A stretch of DNA of 64,000 bases. Origin: Hydractinia symbiolongicarpus (lineage: Eukaryota; Cnidaria; Hydrozoa; Anthoathecata; Hydractiniidae). Position 1 is the stretch's first letter, and each line of letters begins with the position of its first letter. This document shows positions 51,901 through 63,736 of the stretch, piece after piece. The position numbers were made by a program, and so were the translations under genes. The stretch spans positions 16,530,501 to 16,594,500 of the forward strand of contig NC_079886.1 in the NCBI RefSeq assembly GCF_029227915.1, in the 5' to 3' direction. The notes under the pieces were generated by a model. That model made no database searches. It was not told the origin of the DNA and saw nothing but the letters and a program-made list of their open reading frames with translations.

Positions 51901-54475
51901 CGATACATTGCAAGACCTCCTTTATTCTTTCTGCGCGCAGTTTATGTGCTGTTCTTATTTTCTGTCCTCTCAGCTTCTAAAAATAACAAGAAAAGTTCTG
52001 CGTTATCTCGAACGACTAATGCGACAAGTGGAGAATTATAGAGCGTGGAATGTTTTTAACTTTAATCGCTTAAATCATGTAGAATAATTTTTTCTTAAAA
52101 ATAAATTTTTTATCAGCAGATAAAAACACGGGGTAGGAAAAAAAAATGTACATTTTCGATTAACCTAATATTAGCTTGGATCCTCCAAGATAAAATTTCA
52201 AGCCTTTTCAAGTTTTTACGATGAGTTTTTTAGCTTTAAGTAAAACTTTACTCAAATTTATTTAATTATACACACTGGTCCATTGTAACAACGTTAGTAA
52301 TGGCTTTAAATTCCTATAAAAAGGTGACCCCGGGAAGAGGGATTGAAAAAAGTTCTCCAAACCTTTACTATTTAATCTGAAGCCTACCGATAAGAATCAA
52401 GTCCCCTCGTCCGACTTTATCGAAATTTTTTCGACATTGGTAATATTGAATCTTACATTCCACTTAAAAAGGGATAATCGAAAATGAACTCAAAGTATTG
52501 TACCAATTAAGAACCATTATTTTAGCTAGGAACGATGCTCCGTTCTGGTTGCCATCTTATCTACCCAATGTAAATAAATTTCTTCGCGGATGAGCTTATG
52601 CGGGCCACTCTCGAACGATAAAATTGTTAAATTAGCTGCGGCCCAGGATTTTGTATATACAAAGTAGTTTTTATTTATAACAACGGTTGTGGTCCTTTAA
52701 TATTGTGTTTTAATATTTATAACATGTGAGCTTGTTGCAGGCTTTCAGTTTTAAGAAAAAAGTCTACAAAAGTGTAAAAAACGTACAGGAATGTCCACAT
52801 AGACAGAGTTTTTGTTGTTTACAGTTGACTCGGCAAGCGTTTTTGATTCAGAAGGTCAGTAAAAAACTTCCTTCTTTAGCTAGATCATCAGCAGCGTTGA
52901 TCATCACGACCACGTGAGTAAACACACAAAGCAGAAATACCAAATCAAAGTCGTAATGGACTGAGCGTGGCCTACACTTGGACATAAAATTCACGCAACT
53001 TTGTCCCAGTGGGCATGGCGAACTTTGATATGAGGACGAAACGCGGTTGCAACACGAAAAACAAATAAACATGAAGTGATATAAAAAAGAAAGGAAAGAA
53101 GAAACAACAACAAGTACGCATTTTGTCCTCGATACCAAAACAACGCTGCATTCTCTCTGATCGAGGTTGAACTTTACGCATAAAAGCCCACAAATTCTTG
53201 GATCGTACCAATATAACCGCTTTTTTATAAGAATATCAGGTTGAGATTAGGTCTATTGTTTAAAACACAAATAAGAATAATTGCCAGCCTGGTTTGAATT
53301 TTCATTTTCTTATAAAAAAAGCGTGTATTAGATAAGCCCTAGGCATAGCGCGTCGTAAAAGAAAAGCGCACACCTATACCAGAATTTGCGCAGGATCTAT
53401 GCTCAAACTTAAAGACCAGGTTTAAAAAGTGCCATAGGCTTTATATTAGCGTTGATCTAAACATCTGGTAAAAAGTGTTTATCTTGTATCAAAACTCGTT
53501 TTGGAAGAGTATCGACTTTGTTAATGAGTCCACGTAGCTCGTTGTTTTTTACCTGTTTGGAAGGCTGAAAAAAAAACGCTTACTGACGCGTCTTTATTTT
53601 TTCTTATTTCAAAAAGGTATAGCACAAGTAGACATTTTATGACCATTTACAAGATTTAACTTATTGCTAATAATTTGCTATTCTTTTTCTCCGTGTTTTG
53701 TTTCATTAATTTTGTAGCAACATGCTCAACAATTAACTTAAAATGGCGGCTTTCGACGAGGTACCTGCTTTCCAGGGTTTTCTCTCTTCACTTGCAGTGA
53801 CGCTGAGAAGAGTCAAAAAAGAAAAAAAGAAAAAAAACATTTAGGTATTTTGAAGCAATGTTTAATGAGATAGAAAACAAATATGTGATTCTATATGTAT
53901 TATGTAGTTGTCAATACCTTTTCAGTTGATATGTTATGCTTCAGCAGAAATTCGTCTCTTTTTTCAGCTAGAAGGTGAGGGGGGAGTACTTTGCAGTGTT
54001 CCAATGTTTTGATCGTCTCCCACGTGCCATTTTCATTGCAACGAGCGGGAACCATGCCTACAGGAAGCGAAAAATAATTTAAAAACATATTTTTATCTAA
54101 ATTTAACATTCAAAAAAAATTAAGGCATTTGCATAACAAAAACAAAATATAACCAACAACAACAACAAAAAGAACCTACCGCTTTCATAAAAGAACAAAG
54201 GACTGCATGGCTCGTAAACTGTTGTTTGTCTCGCTGTTTGAGGGAAGCAGTTCAAAAACTGAGTAAACTTAACCACACATTTCTCTCTGATTCGCAAATC
54301 TAGAAATACAAATAGCAAGAAATGTGAGGAAAATCGGGAAAAAAAAGGGAAAAGAGGAATATAACAATTGTCTATTACGTGAAGCTATCTTTTTTGTATC
54401 AGTCAAGCATTCCGTATGTTTGATATTAAACACTTCCAGGATGCTTTTAGTGTCAGCCTTTACTACAAAAGTGAT
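42980..54475 (-). CDS. Family B (secretin-type) G-protein-coupled receptor, gene C; first and TM5 exons not found
   Basis: Closest paralogue of gene B on the opposite strand. Exons in coding order: 54379-54475, 54180-54299, 53918-54057, 51855-51976, 51399-51510, 50867-51017, 50443-50524, [TM5 exon not found], 45523-45608, 44460-44583, 43876-43964 and 42980-43238 (stop). HRM cysteines lie in HTECL, REKCV, LNCFP, EPCSP, PARCN and EHCKV; the usual Trp after the third Cys is Phe. TM1 follows IKEVLQCIDLSLCIASLIL, TM2 VMLHRNLISSFLLSDI, TM3 AECNTIF to CWMFNEG, TM4 FPAIVTFGIYLP, ICL3 WSKLKDSNNNELHKA, TM6 AARGFFILIVLLGGGY and TM7 GIFVCLAHVIFSREV. The tail has RRPSIAERLS, echoing gene B. Exon lengths of 120, 122, 151, 86 and 124 nt equal those of gene B. 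The start exon lies above 54475. The missing TM5 exon should fall in 45609-50442, an intron interrupted by a Helitron. Confidence 0.85.
45845..46035 (-). repeat. Dispersed repeat, copy in gene C intron
   Basis: Reverse-complement relative of 34661-34850, sharing TATTGTTCTTTA, GAGCGCGAATAGCG, TCACCCGAACAA and TAATTGATTC blocks. It has the same orientation relative to its host gene as the gene B copy, but sits in a different intron. Confidence 0.6.
47420..47655. repeat. CpG-rich cluster of CAACGTTG-like palindromes
   Basis: Repeated ACGTTGT, CAACGTTG, GACGTCG and GTTGTAACAACG words, at much higher CpG density than the surroundings, in a gene C intron. The spacing is irregular. It could be a degenerate satellite or transposon end. 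Confidence 0.6.
48287..48487 (-). other. Unrecognised coding-like segment
   Basis: A minus-strand open frame with protein-like composition: MEGESGPALRLRAAIIHSQN, then LLNRFLPQDVLEIIQTVRDQ and YLRSCRHTNE, followed by a good donor-like GTGAGT at about 48285. It matches none of the receptor exons and lies in the gene C intron next to the Helitron. It may be a fragment of another mobile element. Confidence 0.3.
49284..49999. repeat. About 243-bp tandem units inside the Helitron
   Basis: Two close copies start near 49533 and 49776 with TGTACAACACGGTTTAACTG and end in ATAATGGTGTATGCGCTT; a more diverged partial unit precedes them from about 49284. Amplified internal units are common in non-autonomous Helitrons. 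Confidence 0.8.
50127..50150 (+). terminator. Helitron 3' hairpin
   Basis: AACCCGGCGT and ACGCCGGGTT pair perfectly around TTCG, followed by TCCCGGCTAG. This is the structure known to act as the 3' end signal for rolling-circle transposition; it is not a transcription terminator of a gene. Confidence 0.85.
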
Positions 54476-55895
54476 CTGCAGGAGATAAAACTATAAAAGA
54501 AACAGGTGCTGTTATTATTATAAAATATAAAACTGCAATTTCATAACAGTGGGTGATACCGTTAGTTCAAACAGTTGGTGTATACATACGTACCAAACTT
54601 GTTGCGTAGATTCGCCATATCATTATGCTTCGAAAATCTGTAAGAAATTTATAAAACTTGTAAATTATAACCGATACTATACCACTTGTTGCAGGGCCAA
54701 CAATACCAGGCATGAGAATTGTCACCTTGTTACGGTAGCCCAGTATATATAATATTTAAAGTTAAAAACTGCCTTCTTAAAATGACATTCAAGATTGGTA
54801 ATTGTTATTAACATGTGGTACCATTGTCCTTACAAAGATTATTCACATGTTCGTTTGAAACATAAATTTCGCCGTAGCATTTTCTGGTAGTTAAAGAACG
54901 AAATTCTTCTCTAATTTAGTGCGTCCTCTAATTAGCTCAGATAAACAATTATTTTTCCATTTTTCCTCTAATTATTACTGCGGTAAGTTTTCAGTTTCCC
55001 TCTTATTTAGTGTGACAAGGGTCAAAATTTCCTCTAATTAAAGTGAGAGTTGACTATTTTCAAATAGACAAAAACAGAATGGACATTTATTAATGACGAT
55101 AATATAATTTGTGGCGTACCAGAAATATTTTGAAATTTCCTAACATCGTCGTCAACGAGACCCTTAATGATATTAATTTGTAAAACACGACGTAAAAATA
55201 ATCTTTAAAGTTTATAAGTTCGTCTGTGAAAATTATATAAATAAGATCAGGCGTTAACTGAGGGCTGGTGTCAGATTGTTAGTTCTGCTAAGTTATGGCC
55301 GCTGCGGAAACAATCGATAATTTTGATAATAACCAAAGGCTCCAATTTTAATATTTAATAATTTAAAAGAGAATTTCCGATTGTACCTCAATTTTAAAAT
55401 AACGGTACAACATTTCTTTGGTAATGGCGGCCACTTGTACTGTGACGATCGCATGTAACTATACACGAGTATGAAAATACGAGTACGAGTTATTCCTTTT
55501 GTGGGTACTCCACGCGACGTGACGAGTATTCTACGCGTGTAAGAACGGGTCGCAGCGTACTACTTTTTCACATCATTTTTTGACCTGCGGGAAACTTTGT
55601 GTTTTTAGTTTTTTACATCTGGCCAGTTGCTTACTATGCCAACAGACTCAAAAGTTATTATGTTGTATCTAGGGTTTTGGGTTTATGAATGAACTAGAAG
55701 CTAGGAATATTCAAGGTTTTTTTTTATCCGTTAAACACTTTGCTTGTATGCTGTGGATTTTCTTCAACAAAACTATTTCTCCAAACTTTTCCAAGACGAT
55801 AAGTCATTTATTTTCGAATCTTTATACAGGATAGCGATTATCAATGCGGGTTCTGTGTTCTGAATATATACGTTATAGATATACATCGGCAATAC

Positions 55896-56030
55896 CTACC
55901 CAATTCTCCCCACATAGCATGGGTTGACCGATATCCAATTTTCCTCACATGGCATGGTTTGACCGATAGGTAATTTCCCAACATAGCGCTGGTTGACCTG
56001 TAGCTTATTTCTCTCACGTGGCACTGATTT
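55896..56030. repeat. About 35-bp tandem repeat, four imperfect copies
   Basis: Units contain CACATAGCATGGGTTGACCG and CCAATTTTCC variants at about 55911, 55945, 55980 and 56015. Confidence 0.75.
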
Positions 56031-57399
56031 CTTTAGAAAAGACACTTTCTAAACATGTTTGCTTTATTACTGTACCACAGACTTCGTGATTTTGAGTGCG
56101 TATTTCACAAAATTTATGTTGCACAAGATTTTCTTGGTGCAGGCGTACAGCTAAGCCATCTGTGTTTACAATATTCACTTGTAAATTGTAAAACAAATTG
56201 AAAATGTAAGCATACATTATACTTAAAGAAGTAGAGCTGACCAAAATTGAAGGCTGATAGAAATATGGTCCGTTTACGAAATATAGAATACAAAAAAACC
56301 ATGCTTGGGTAGCGGATGACAAAGGCGCAACCGGTGTTAAAACATTAACAACATTTTCATCAGACCTGTGGCAAAAACCTTTGTCACATTGAGTTTGGGG
56401 CGATAAGGAAACTGCTGACGTCAACATCTTATTGAAGTAAACAACAAGATAACAAGAACAAAACTAACATTTATTTCGCATTGTAAAAAAAATCTTATGC
56501 TTGCCAAATTTATTATCTTTGTTTTATAGCGCTGCTGCGGTACCATATTATATTGTTCCCATCTAATGAAAGAATATTGTTATACAAGAATGGACAAACC
56601 TTTCAACAGTCGAACGAGTGTAATAAAAATTATCGAATAACTAGATACCTTTCTAGCTTAAACAGTTTCGTTCCCAGGACCATCTTCGGACAAGGTTGCT
56701 GGAAACATCAGCAGAATTGTTTTTTTCGAGAATTATTTTTATAAGATCACATTCCAGTGAAGATCCTATTCCTGCATTTGAAGTATATGGTGCGGGAAAA
56801 TTGTTGTTATTGTTGTTGTTTTGTTGTTGTTTTGTTGTTGTTTTTCTTGGCTTATTTTTATCACGCAATGTTTTCTTAATATAGCTTTTTAGATTGATGC
56901 TTACTTTTCGAACAAACAATCAATCAGCGAATACTTCATAATAATCCAGAAAAAGAAAATCGTCATTCTTATTAAAAGGTCACCATCGATTCAATTTTTA
57001 TCGTATATTTTGGCACAAGTTACGGTGATGATCGGCTCTGCATGCAAAGAGTTTTTCTTCAAGTTTTTAATCATAATGTTGGCCTTTTAATACAAGCTTA
57101 CAACAAGTATTACTTATATTGAATCTTGTACATACAAGCATTTTCTGCTACTAACATTTAAAGTTTGAAGTCTATTGGGAGACTTTCAAAAGTAAAATAT
57201 CGTTTCATTCAATCAACGTCATTTTCAAACATAAAAAATTCTTACTTGTATTATTTTCCTAGACGAGATCTTATTCAAAGCGCTGTCCACGTTTAAAAAA
57301 GCGTCAGAAGTAATTTTTTTGTCAAAAAAAGCACAGCCATTAAAACTTAATGATACAATTCCGTTTAGCTAATTGCCTTATCTATCCTAAATTTATACA

Positions 57400-57497
57400 C
57401 ATTATCCCGCATTAAAATTATCCCGCATAAAAGGTATCTCGCATAAAATTTACCCTGCATAAAATGAAAATTATCCCACACGGACAATAACCCGCAT
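57400..57497. repeat. Short degenerate repeat of ATCCCGCATAAAA
   Basis: Five to six imperfect units of 13-19 bases built on TATCCCGCATAAAA, about 400 bases downstream of the transporter gene's stop codon. Confidence 0.7.
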
Positions 57498-57902
57498 GTA
57501 GCCCAGGAGGAGTGACTATGATGAACTGTAAGTAATATGAAGCATGAACGACCATGCAACCTTTTTAATAAAAGCCTGACTTCATATTAAAAATAATAGT
57601 CTATTGTTTAAAACAATAGAGATATAAGATTAATAATCAGCCTGGTTACAATTCTTGTTATTATGTTATTTGATGATAAAATAATATCGATCTGCAAAGG
57701 CTTATTTAGTTTCAACTCGTTCCTTTTCCAGGCTTTCAGAACAGCTAAAATGCTTTTTTAATCCAAGGGATATGCGAATTTTCAGAACAGTGTATAGTCT
57801 CCTGTTTTGGCGTTTAAAGGACGTACAGGTTTTTATTGTTTATACTTCATCTGTATTCTAAAAACAATTAGCTACAAATTAATGCCAATAAAACACTTCT
57901 CT

Positions 57903-60805
57903 TCATTCTTCCACTTGATTTTTCATCAACGGCGTATTCTGTTCTGAAAGTTTCGCGTTTATGTTTTTTGTTAACCTTTTTTGGCTGCAATAATTTACAG
58001 ACATAAAAATAAGCAATTGAAGAAGTGTCAATGCACCAAACACATTAAATGTCATTGCTCCGCCAATCCATGACACCATGAACCCACCAAGTAATTCCCC
58101 ACAACCGTGACCAAGTCCCCAGTGAATACCGTGTAATATACCTAAAAAACATGTAATATAAGGTTAAACAAGTTAACAGAACAACTTTTGTTTGTGTTTT
58201 TTCTTCGTTGCTACAACTGTTATTTTACTAAAAAATCTCACAGGATAGATTTTAGCTATCTCCTCTTACTGTAAATCTTCAATTGGGTTTTAATGATTTC
58301 TACATGAAACTAGTTTTGTTTCCCAAGGTGTATATCGCTAATATCAAATTGGTATTTCATTGAGAGAGATACAGAAATATACAGAAAAGAAACAAGCAAA
58401 CTTTTTACAAACGTTCCCTAATATTCGATGTTCAGTTGATATTCCTTGTTGTACTATAAAATTCCCCTCTCAGTAAATGTACAAAGATGATCCATTTCAC
58501 GGACAAAATCACAGTGCAGTGTGCATTCCCCTTATTTGTTATTACTGTTTTCATTACTATTTTTTTATTTTTTAAAGTATGAGCTACACGTCCATGGCCC
58601 CGTCAAAGACTGGATTTAAGAGGGACTGAGGGCCTAAACCCTAAAAATTATTATTTAATTTTCAGGCTATGCTAGTGTGATAAGTAATTATTATTTTTTT
58701 TTAAAGTTGTCGGATATGCGTAAAACGGATACATATTTAATTTAAGGATTTTCAAGTTTTCAAGGGAAACTAGCTTCTTTTAATTTATTTACCACGCAGC
58801 ATGACTGAGAAAATATTTTTGGAAGCGGTGGACCAATGTGGTTGAACTGAGTTAAAAAAAAATTCAAATTTCAGACCAATAGGTTAAAGAATTGTGGGCA
58901 TTCTAATTTTTATTACATTGAAGAAAATGGTGTCTTCTTCAATCTTTCTAAATAAAGTAGGGAGGCCATAACCCGAACTCTCGCCCCTTCCCGTTACGCC
59001 TAAAGCTATAAAGGTTGCTTAGAAGAACAATTTTTGTATGTATGCTTTTACTGTTTTTGCTGTTGTCCTCGTTAAAGCATAAATACATAGTACTTTGCCA
59101 AAGAGATATTTCCAATGACTTATTTTCAACTTAATATTGACAGTTAAATTAATTTACCTTGTAAAGTAGTAACACTCTCAGGCGTGGCGTGCAATCCAAT
59201 GTATGACGTCATAGACGCCCATGCAGCAGCTGTTGTTATACCAGACAGTGGTTCAGCAGCGAGTACGTACCATGGGTTAGTAAGCAGTCCGTAATAAAAT
59301 AGTCGCATGGAATAGCACACTAAGGCAATATATAACACTTTAATATGACCAATACGTTGTATGAATAAGGATGAGCAGAAATAGACGAACACTTCTGAAA
59401 CACAATTGATGGCTGCTGCTATACTGAATAAAAGCTGTGTTCCACCAATGTCTTTTAGATGCCAAAACAAGAATGTCTTTATAATAGACATAACAATACC
59501 AATGTAAAAAGATGTCGCGATAAAGCAAAAATATACAGGATCTTTTAAAAGTTTCAAACCGTTCTTGATTTTCTGCGCATGGCTAATTTGTACATCATCG
59601 CTCTCTACCTGTTCTGGTGGATTAAACTGCAACCTTAATCCAATTACCAGTGCAAATAACAACAACACAGCGAAAACGTAAAACGCTGGGTAATAATTAA
59701 CTTCGTTATTCATTCCTGGACAGAGGGGAATCAAACTAATAATGGCGCCTACACCAAAAGAGGTAATTCCCCATCCAAGAGATCCCCACAAGCGTTGTTT
59801 ACCATATTTGTGCGTTTCGTTGTTTTCTTGCAGTTTTCGAATAGTTGCCGTATCCACAACTGTAATCAACGCACATGAAAAGATGGTAGCCACAATAGTG
59901 ACGATCAAGAGATACGTAAAGATTGCCTTCATATCCACTATGGCTTTGATTTCCGCGCTGAAATTTGTTTCATATTCAGAATTAGCTCTAGCAGCTGCAC
60001 AAATTCCCCAAGGAGATCTGTGTTCGCTTATATCACTTGTCCAAGACGGCTCGTCGTTATAAAAGGGCAGACTATCTTTGCGTGTAAAGTTCTCTTTCTC
60101 TAGCCCTGTGTTGGTTTTTAACACTTTTCCTTTTCCTTTTGATGCAAGAGCTCCTAAATGAGCTGGGAGTTGAAAGAAGGAAATTCCACCCTCGTCTGGG
60201 AAAGTTTGATAGTCAGAATTGATCGTTCCTACATCGCGAATGTGCTTTTTCTTGTGTTTTCTAAGGTATTCGGTGTTTTGTTTTGGGGTATATATGTTCC
60301 TCTTGGATTTTAATTTGTGCAGTATTTGATATAACTTGTATGAAGATTCGATATTTCTTTTGTGTACATGAGAATGAAAGCCAAAGGGCTGGTGATGTTT
60401 CGTCGAATTCGTTCGAAGTTTACACACGTGTTTCGCTGGCGCAAAAGAATAAGCAAAATATCCACCAATATAAGCCAAAAGAGATATGATGTATATCCAC
60501 TTTGTTTTCTTGTACTTGTCCGCAATATATCCCCATACAGGAGTACATATAAAAGACATGAATGGTTTAAATCCAGTTACAATACCAACTTGACTGGGAG
60601 TGAGCCCTAGTTGTTTGAAAAACAAGACCAGATAAGGCATTAAGGTTCCATTTGCGGCGAAGAAGAAAAAGTAGAACAGTTTTGGCGGCAAAAGATGGCG
60701 GTTTACGTCCTTACAACAATGACATTCTTGTGTTATTTCTTCATTACAAGCACTCCCTTCTCTAAAAGAATTTAAATCTATTTCCTCCTCGTTATCCGAT
60801 CCCAT
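57903..60805 (-). CDS. MFSD6-like major facilitator superfamily transporter
   Basis: A 628-residue, roughly 12-helix membrane protein from exons 59158-60805 and 57903-58141 joined in phase 1. The acidic N-terminus (MGSDNEEEIDL) and CHCCKD are followed by TM1 FYFFFFAANGTLMPYLVLFF and GLTPSQVGIVTGFKPFMSFI. The loop TPVWGYIADKYKKTKW is an MFS A-like motif. A long basic, His-rich loop of about 150 residues separates TM3 from TM4. The KQRLWGSLGWGI and AEPLSGITTAAAWASM motifs, and in exon 2 HGIHWGLGHGCGELLGG, are typical of MFSD6 and its MFS_1-like relatives. The tail ends in NQVEE. Substrate is unknown even for the vertebrate members; the plasma or internal membrane is expected. A non-coding 5' exon could lie above 60805. 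It is unrelated to the receptors beside it. Confidence 0.92.
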
Positions 60806-61754
60806 TATTACACTATTTTTCTTCTTGCTTTATGTATTCTTAAAACATCGAGCTCATTTTTGAATTTTTAAAATATACATCAAAGATAATCTTGTAGTTT
60901 GGGCTCAATGAACCGAAACAATAAATTTTTCCCCACTGCGAATACTGCTCGAAACCGGTTCTGTTTATTACTGCTGTGAATGTTTGGTGCATTTCACGAA
61001 TTTGAAAACGATTATGGAAAAAAATATCCAAGAATTTGACTTGTTTTGTATTCTATATTCTATCGAGATTTTATTTAATATCACCATCCGACTCTTTTTT
61101 TTCTAATATTTTTCGGTTGATTTTTCTTGCTCTTGCGTTTTGCGTTGTTCGCTACCATATTTAGACACAATATTTACGAAGAAACAATGCTAACGAAATT
61201 TAATTAGAAATAAGTTGAGTGGTTTTTTATAAGCAACATTTTTTTTCAGTTCACTATTTATATTTTGCCAAACACACTTTTTTTTAAAAGCAAATCTAGA
61301 TTCTGGCTGACGCGGCAAGGGCCGTGGAAACCGGATAAGGGGCTAATTCCACCTCGTCCCTAAATAACTTTAAAAAATAAAATGAATGTGTACTAAGCAA
61401 AATGTTTATTTCGAAAAGTTAAGACATAATCATCCTCATCCCCAGGGCTCTTTTTCCAGTTTCAAATATAGAAATTGAAAGAAAACCGTGGGGAGGAGGC
61501 TGTAGACTTGATTTGTTTTGTCAACATGAATGCTCTTCTGAACTGAAAAAAGAAAAAGTATAGCCAGAAAACATGTTGTTTTATTAAAGAAACATCTTTT
61601 ATAAGAAGTATATGACCGTAAAAATTTTTACATACGTGATGCAATGTAACTATAAATTGATGTATAACAGTTGTCGAAGATATTCAAGTTTTTGTTTCAT
61701 CAAGAAATGTTTGGAAATACTCATTGGAACCAAATTAGAGAAGACTTTGCGTTA
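60806..61754. other. Upstream flank of the transporter; nothing else seen
   Basis: The promoter and 5' untranslated region of the transporter are presumably here. No coding frame with recognisable content. Confidence 0.4.
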
Positions 61755-61756
61755 TT

Positions 61757-63110
61757 AAGAAGCAACCTTGTCCCCAGGACTTTTTAGGTTTTTTGAATTT
61801 CCGCGCCCGAAGGCGTAGGAAATTCTTTAAAACCGTCGTTTTTTTCTTTCGGAGCATTTTTTGAGAAAAAATCGACCCTGGGATTTCACATTGCTCCGTC
61901 ACAGATGTAAACTTCGTACCCAAGCTCCTTCACTACTGGGAAGTCTCGTATTGACGTTTCAGGCTAAAATTGGTATTTGTTTTCGACAAAATTTGGCACA
62001 GTTAACAAAAAAGTATGCTGAACATAATGGTGACATAATAATTTTGATTTTTGTCACCTAAATGTCATTTTAGGCCAAAATTGGTCCAAAAATTAGAACT
62101 ACTTTATTTCCAACAAAATTTGGAACAGTTAACAAATAAAGTATGCTGAACATGATGGTGACATCAAAATTTTGATTTCTTCTTACCTAAATGTCATTTC
62201 AGGCCAAAATTGGTCCAAAAATTAAAACTTCTTTATTTTTAACAAAATTTGGCACAGTAAACAATTAAAGTATGCTGAACATGATGGTGACATCAAAATT
62301 TTGATTTCTTGTTACCTAAAGGTCATTTTAGGCCAAAGTTGGTCAAAAATTAAAACTACTTTATTTTTGACAAATTTTGGCACAATTAACAAAAAAAGTA
62401 TGGTGAACATGATGGTGACATCAAAATTTTGGTTTTTTTCCACCTTAAATGTCATTTTAGCCTAAAATTGGTCCAAAAATTAAAACTACTTCATTTTCAA
62501 CAAAAATTGGCAAACTTAACAAAAAAAGTATGCTGAACATAATGGTGACATCAAAATTTTGATTTTTGTCACCTAAATTCCATTTTAGGCCAAAATTAGT
62601 ACAAAAATTAAAATCACTTCATTTTCGGCTAAATCTGGCACAGTTAACAAATAAAGTATGCTGAAAATGATGATGGTACAAAAGTTTGATTTTTTGTAAC
62701 CTAAATGTCATTTCAGGCCAAAATTTATCCAAAAATTAAAACTGCTTTATTTTCGACAAAAATTGACACAGTTAATAAAAAGTATGCTGAAAATGATGGT
62801 CACATCAAAATTTTGATTTTTTGTCAACTAACGCCGTTTAAGACCATAAACGTTTCAATCGCAAGACTTTCAACCATGAATGATAGGCTGTATTTTTTGT
62901 TAGCAATTTCTTTTAAAATGTGAGTTTATTATGACACGTTTCGTTTTGTTTGCGTTTGTTGTAAGATATGTCACTGGTGTGCTTTATCTTCAAAGGTTCA
63001 TGCACCAAACCCCTTCGAATGTTTGGCACAATAACACAACGAATTAGCAGGTTTTCATCAAATATTTTGGTAGCGCGCGGAAATTCTTAGAGCCCCCAGG
63101 GCTTCTTGTT
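61757..63110. mobile_element. Inverted-repeat element enclosing a 128-bp tandem array (candidate)
   Basis: The left end, AAGAAGCAACC...CCCAGG then TTGAATTTCCGCGC (61757-61806), is matched in inverted orientation on the right by GCGCGGAAATTCTTAGAG then CCCAGGGCTTCTT (63073-63107). The inverted similarity is imperfect. The interior is mostly a tandem array and has no transposase. Confidence 0.5.
61955..62850. repeat. About 128-bp tandem repeat, seven copies
   Basis: Each unit carries ATGTCATTTTAGGCCAAAAT, an AAATTAAAACTACTTTATTT segment, GGCACAGTTAACAA and GTATGCTGAACATGATGGTG. Unit boundaries fall near 62058, 62186, 62315, 62442, 62571 and 62699. Short open frames inside simply read the repeat. 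Confidence 0.92.
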
Positions 63111-63736
63111 TATATTTGAACAAAACAGATTCTGTTCCTAAGGAAATAAAACTAGCAAACCCTCAGAACAAGGTTGATTTAACAGAGAATTCCTACATGA
63201 TTTCCAAAAATAAAACTTATCATTGCTTTCCGGCATTATAATAACAAATCTCTGATATGCTAACCATCTATCCGTTGTCGCACCACCAGCTATATTTTTT
63301 AGCGTGACATATTATAATCAGACAAATAAATATTTTTTTGTCATTTTTCAAACATGGACAAAAGCGTCAAATGGTAATGCTCTGCAGCTAGCATGCTATA
63401 AACTCACTACTTTTGCACATACGTAGGTCAGGCAAAAAGCTTGTAGTTTGATTGTTACATTCACTAGTACGCCAGCACAACAAATCCACGGCCTCGATAC
63501 TTTGTGGAAAACGGCCACGCTGACGTCAGCAACAATTATCACATTCAAGAGTTTGGACTCGACCAAATAACCTAAGATCTTAAGTCCTAAGTCCACTCCG
63601 AACTTTAACAATTGAAATTTGACAAAGTCAAAATGCGTGAATTGGATACATAAATACAATTACTTGTGGTGGCGAACTTCAAAATTAGTTGTCTTGTCTA
63701 AGCATATTTTGTTTTAACCAAGATTGCAGAGAGAGA

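Larger units (their letters stand above)
54476..57902. other. Gene-poor stretch between receptor gene C and the transporter
   Basis: Should contain the first exon of gene C, not identified. CCTCTAATTA-rich degenerate repeats lie at 54900-55050, with two small tandem arrays further on (55896-56030 and 57400-57497). No other gene is supported. Confidence 0.45.

Noticed and set aside
52726-52917. Plus-strand exon-like frame with good flanking splice sites
   Set aside because: Composition is not protein-like in any recognisable family and it lies antisense in gene C without partner exons.
52848-53211. Overlapping minus-strand hydrophobic frames first taken as TM1 of gene C
   Set aside because: Splice phases did not fit TM2; a better TM1 exon with exact 122-base length and correct phase lies at 51855-51976.
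53440-53560. Minus-strand segment reading NNELRGLINKVDTLPKR as a gene C exon
   Set aside because: No transmembrane continuation and not needed once the real TM1 exon was found.
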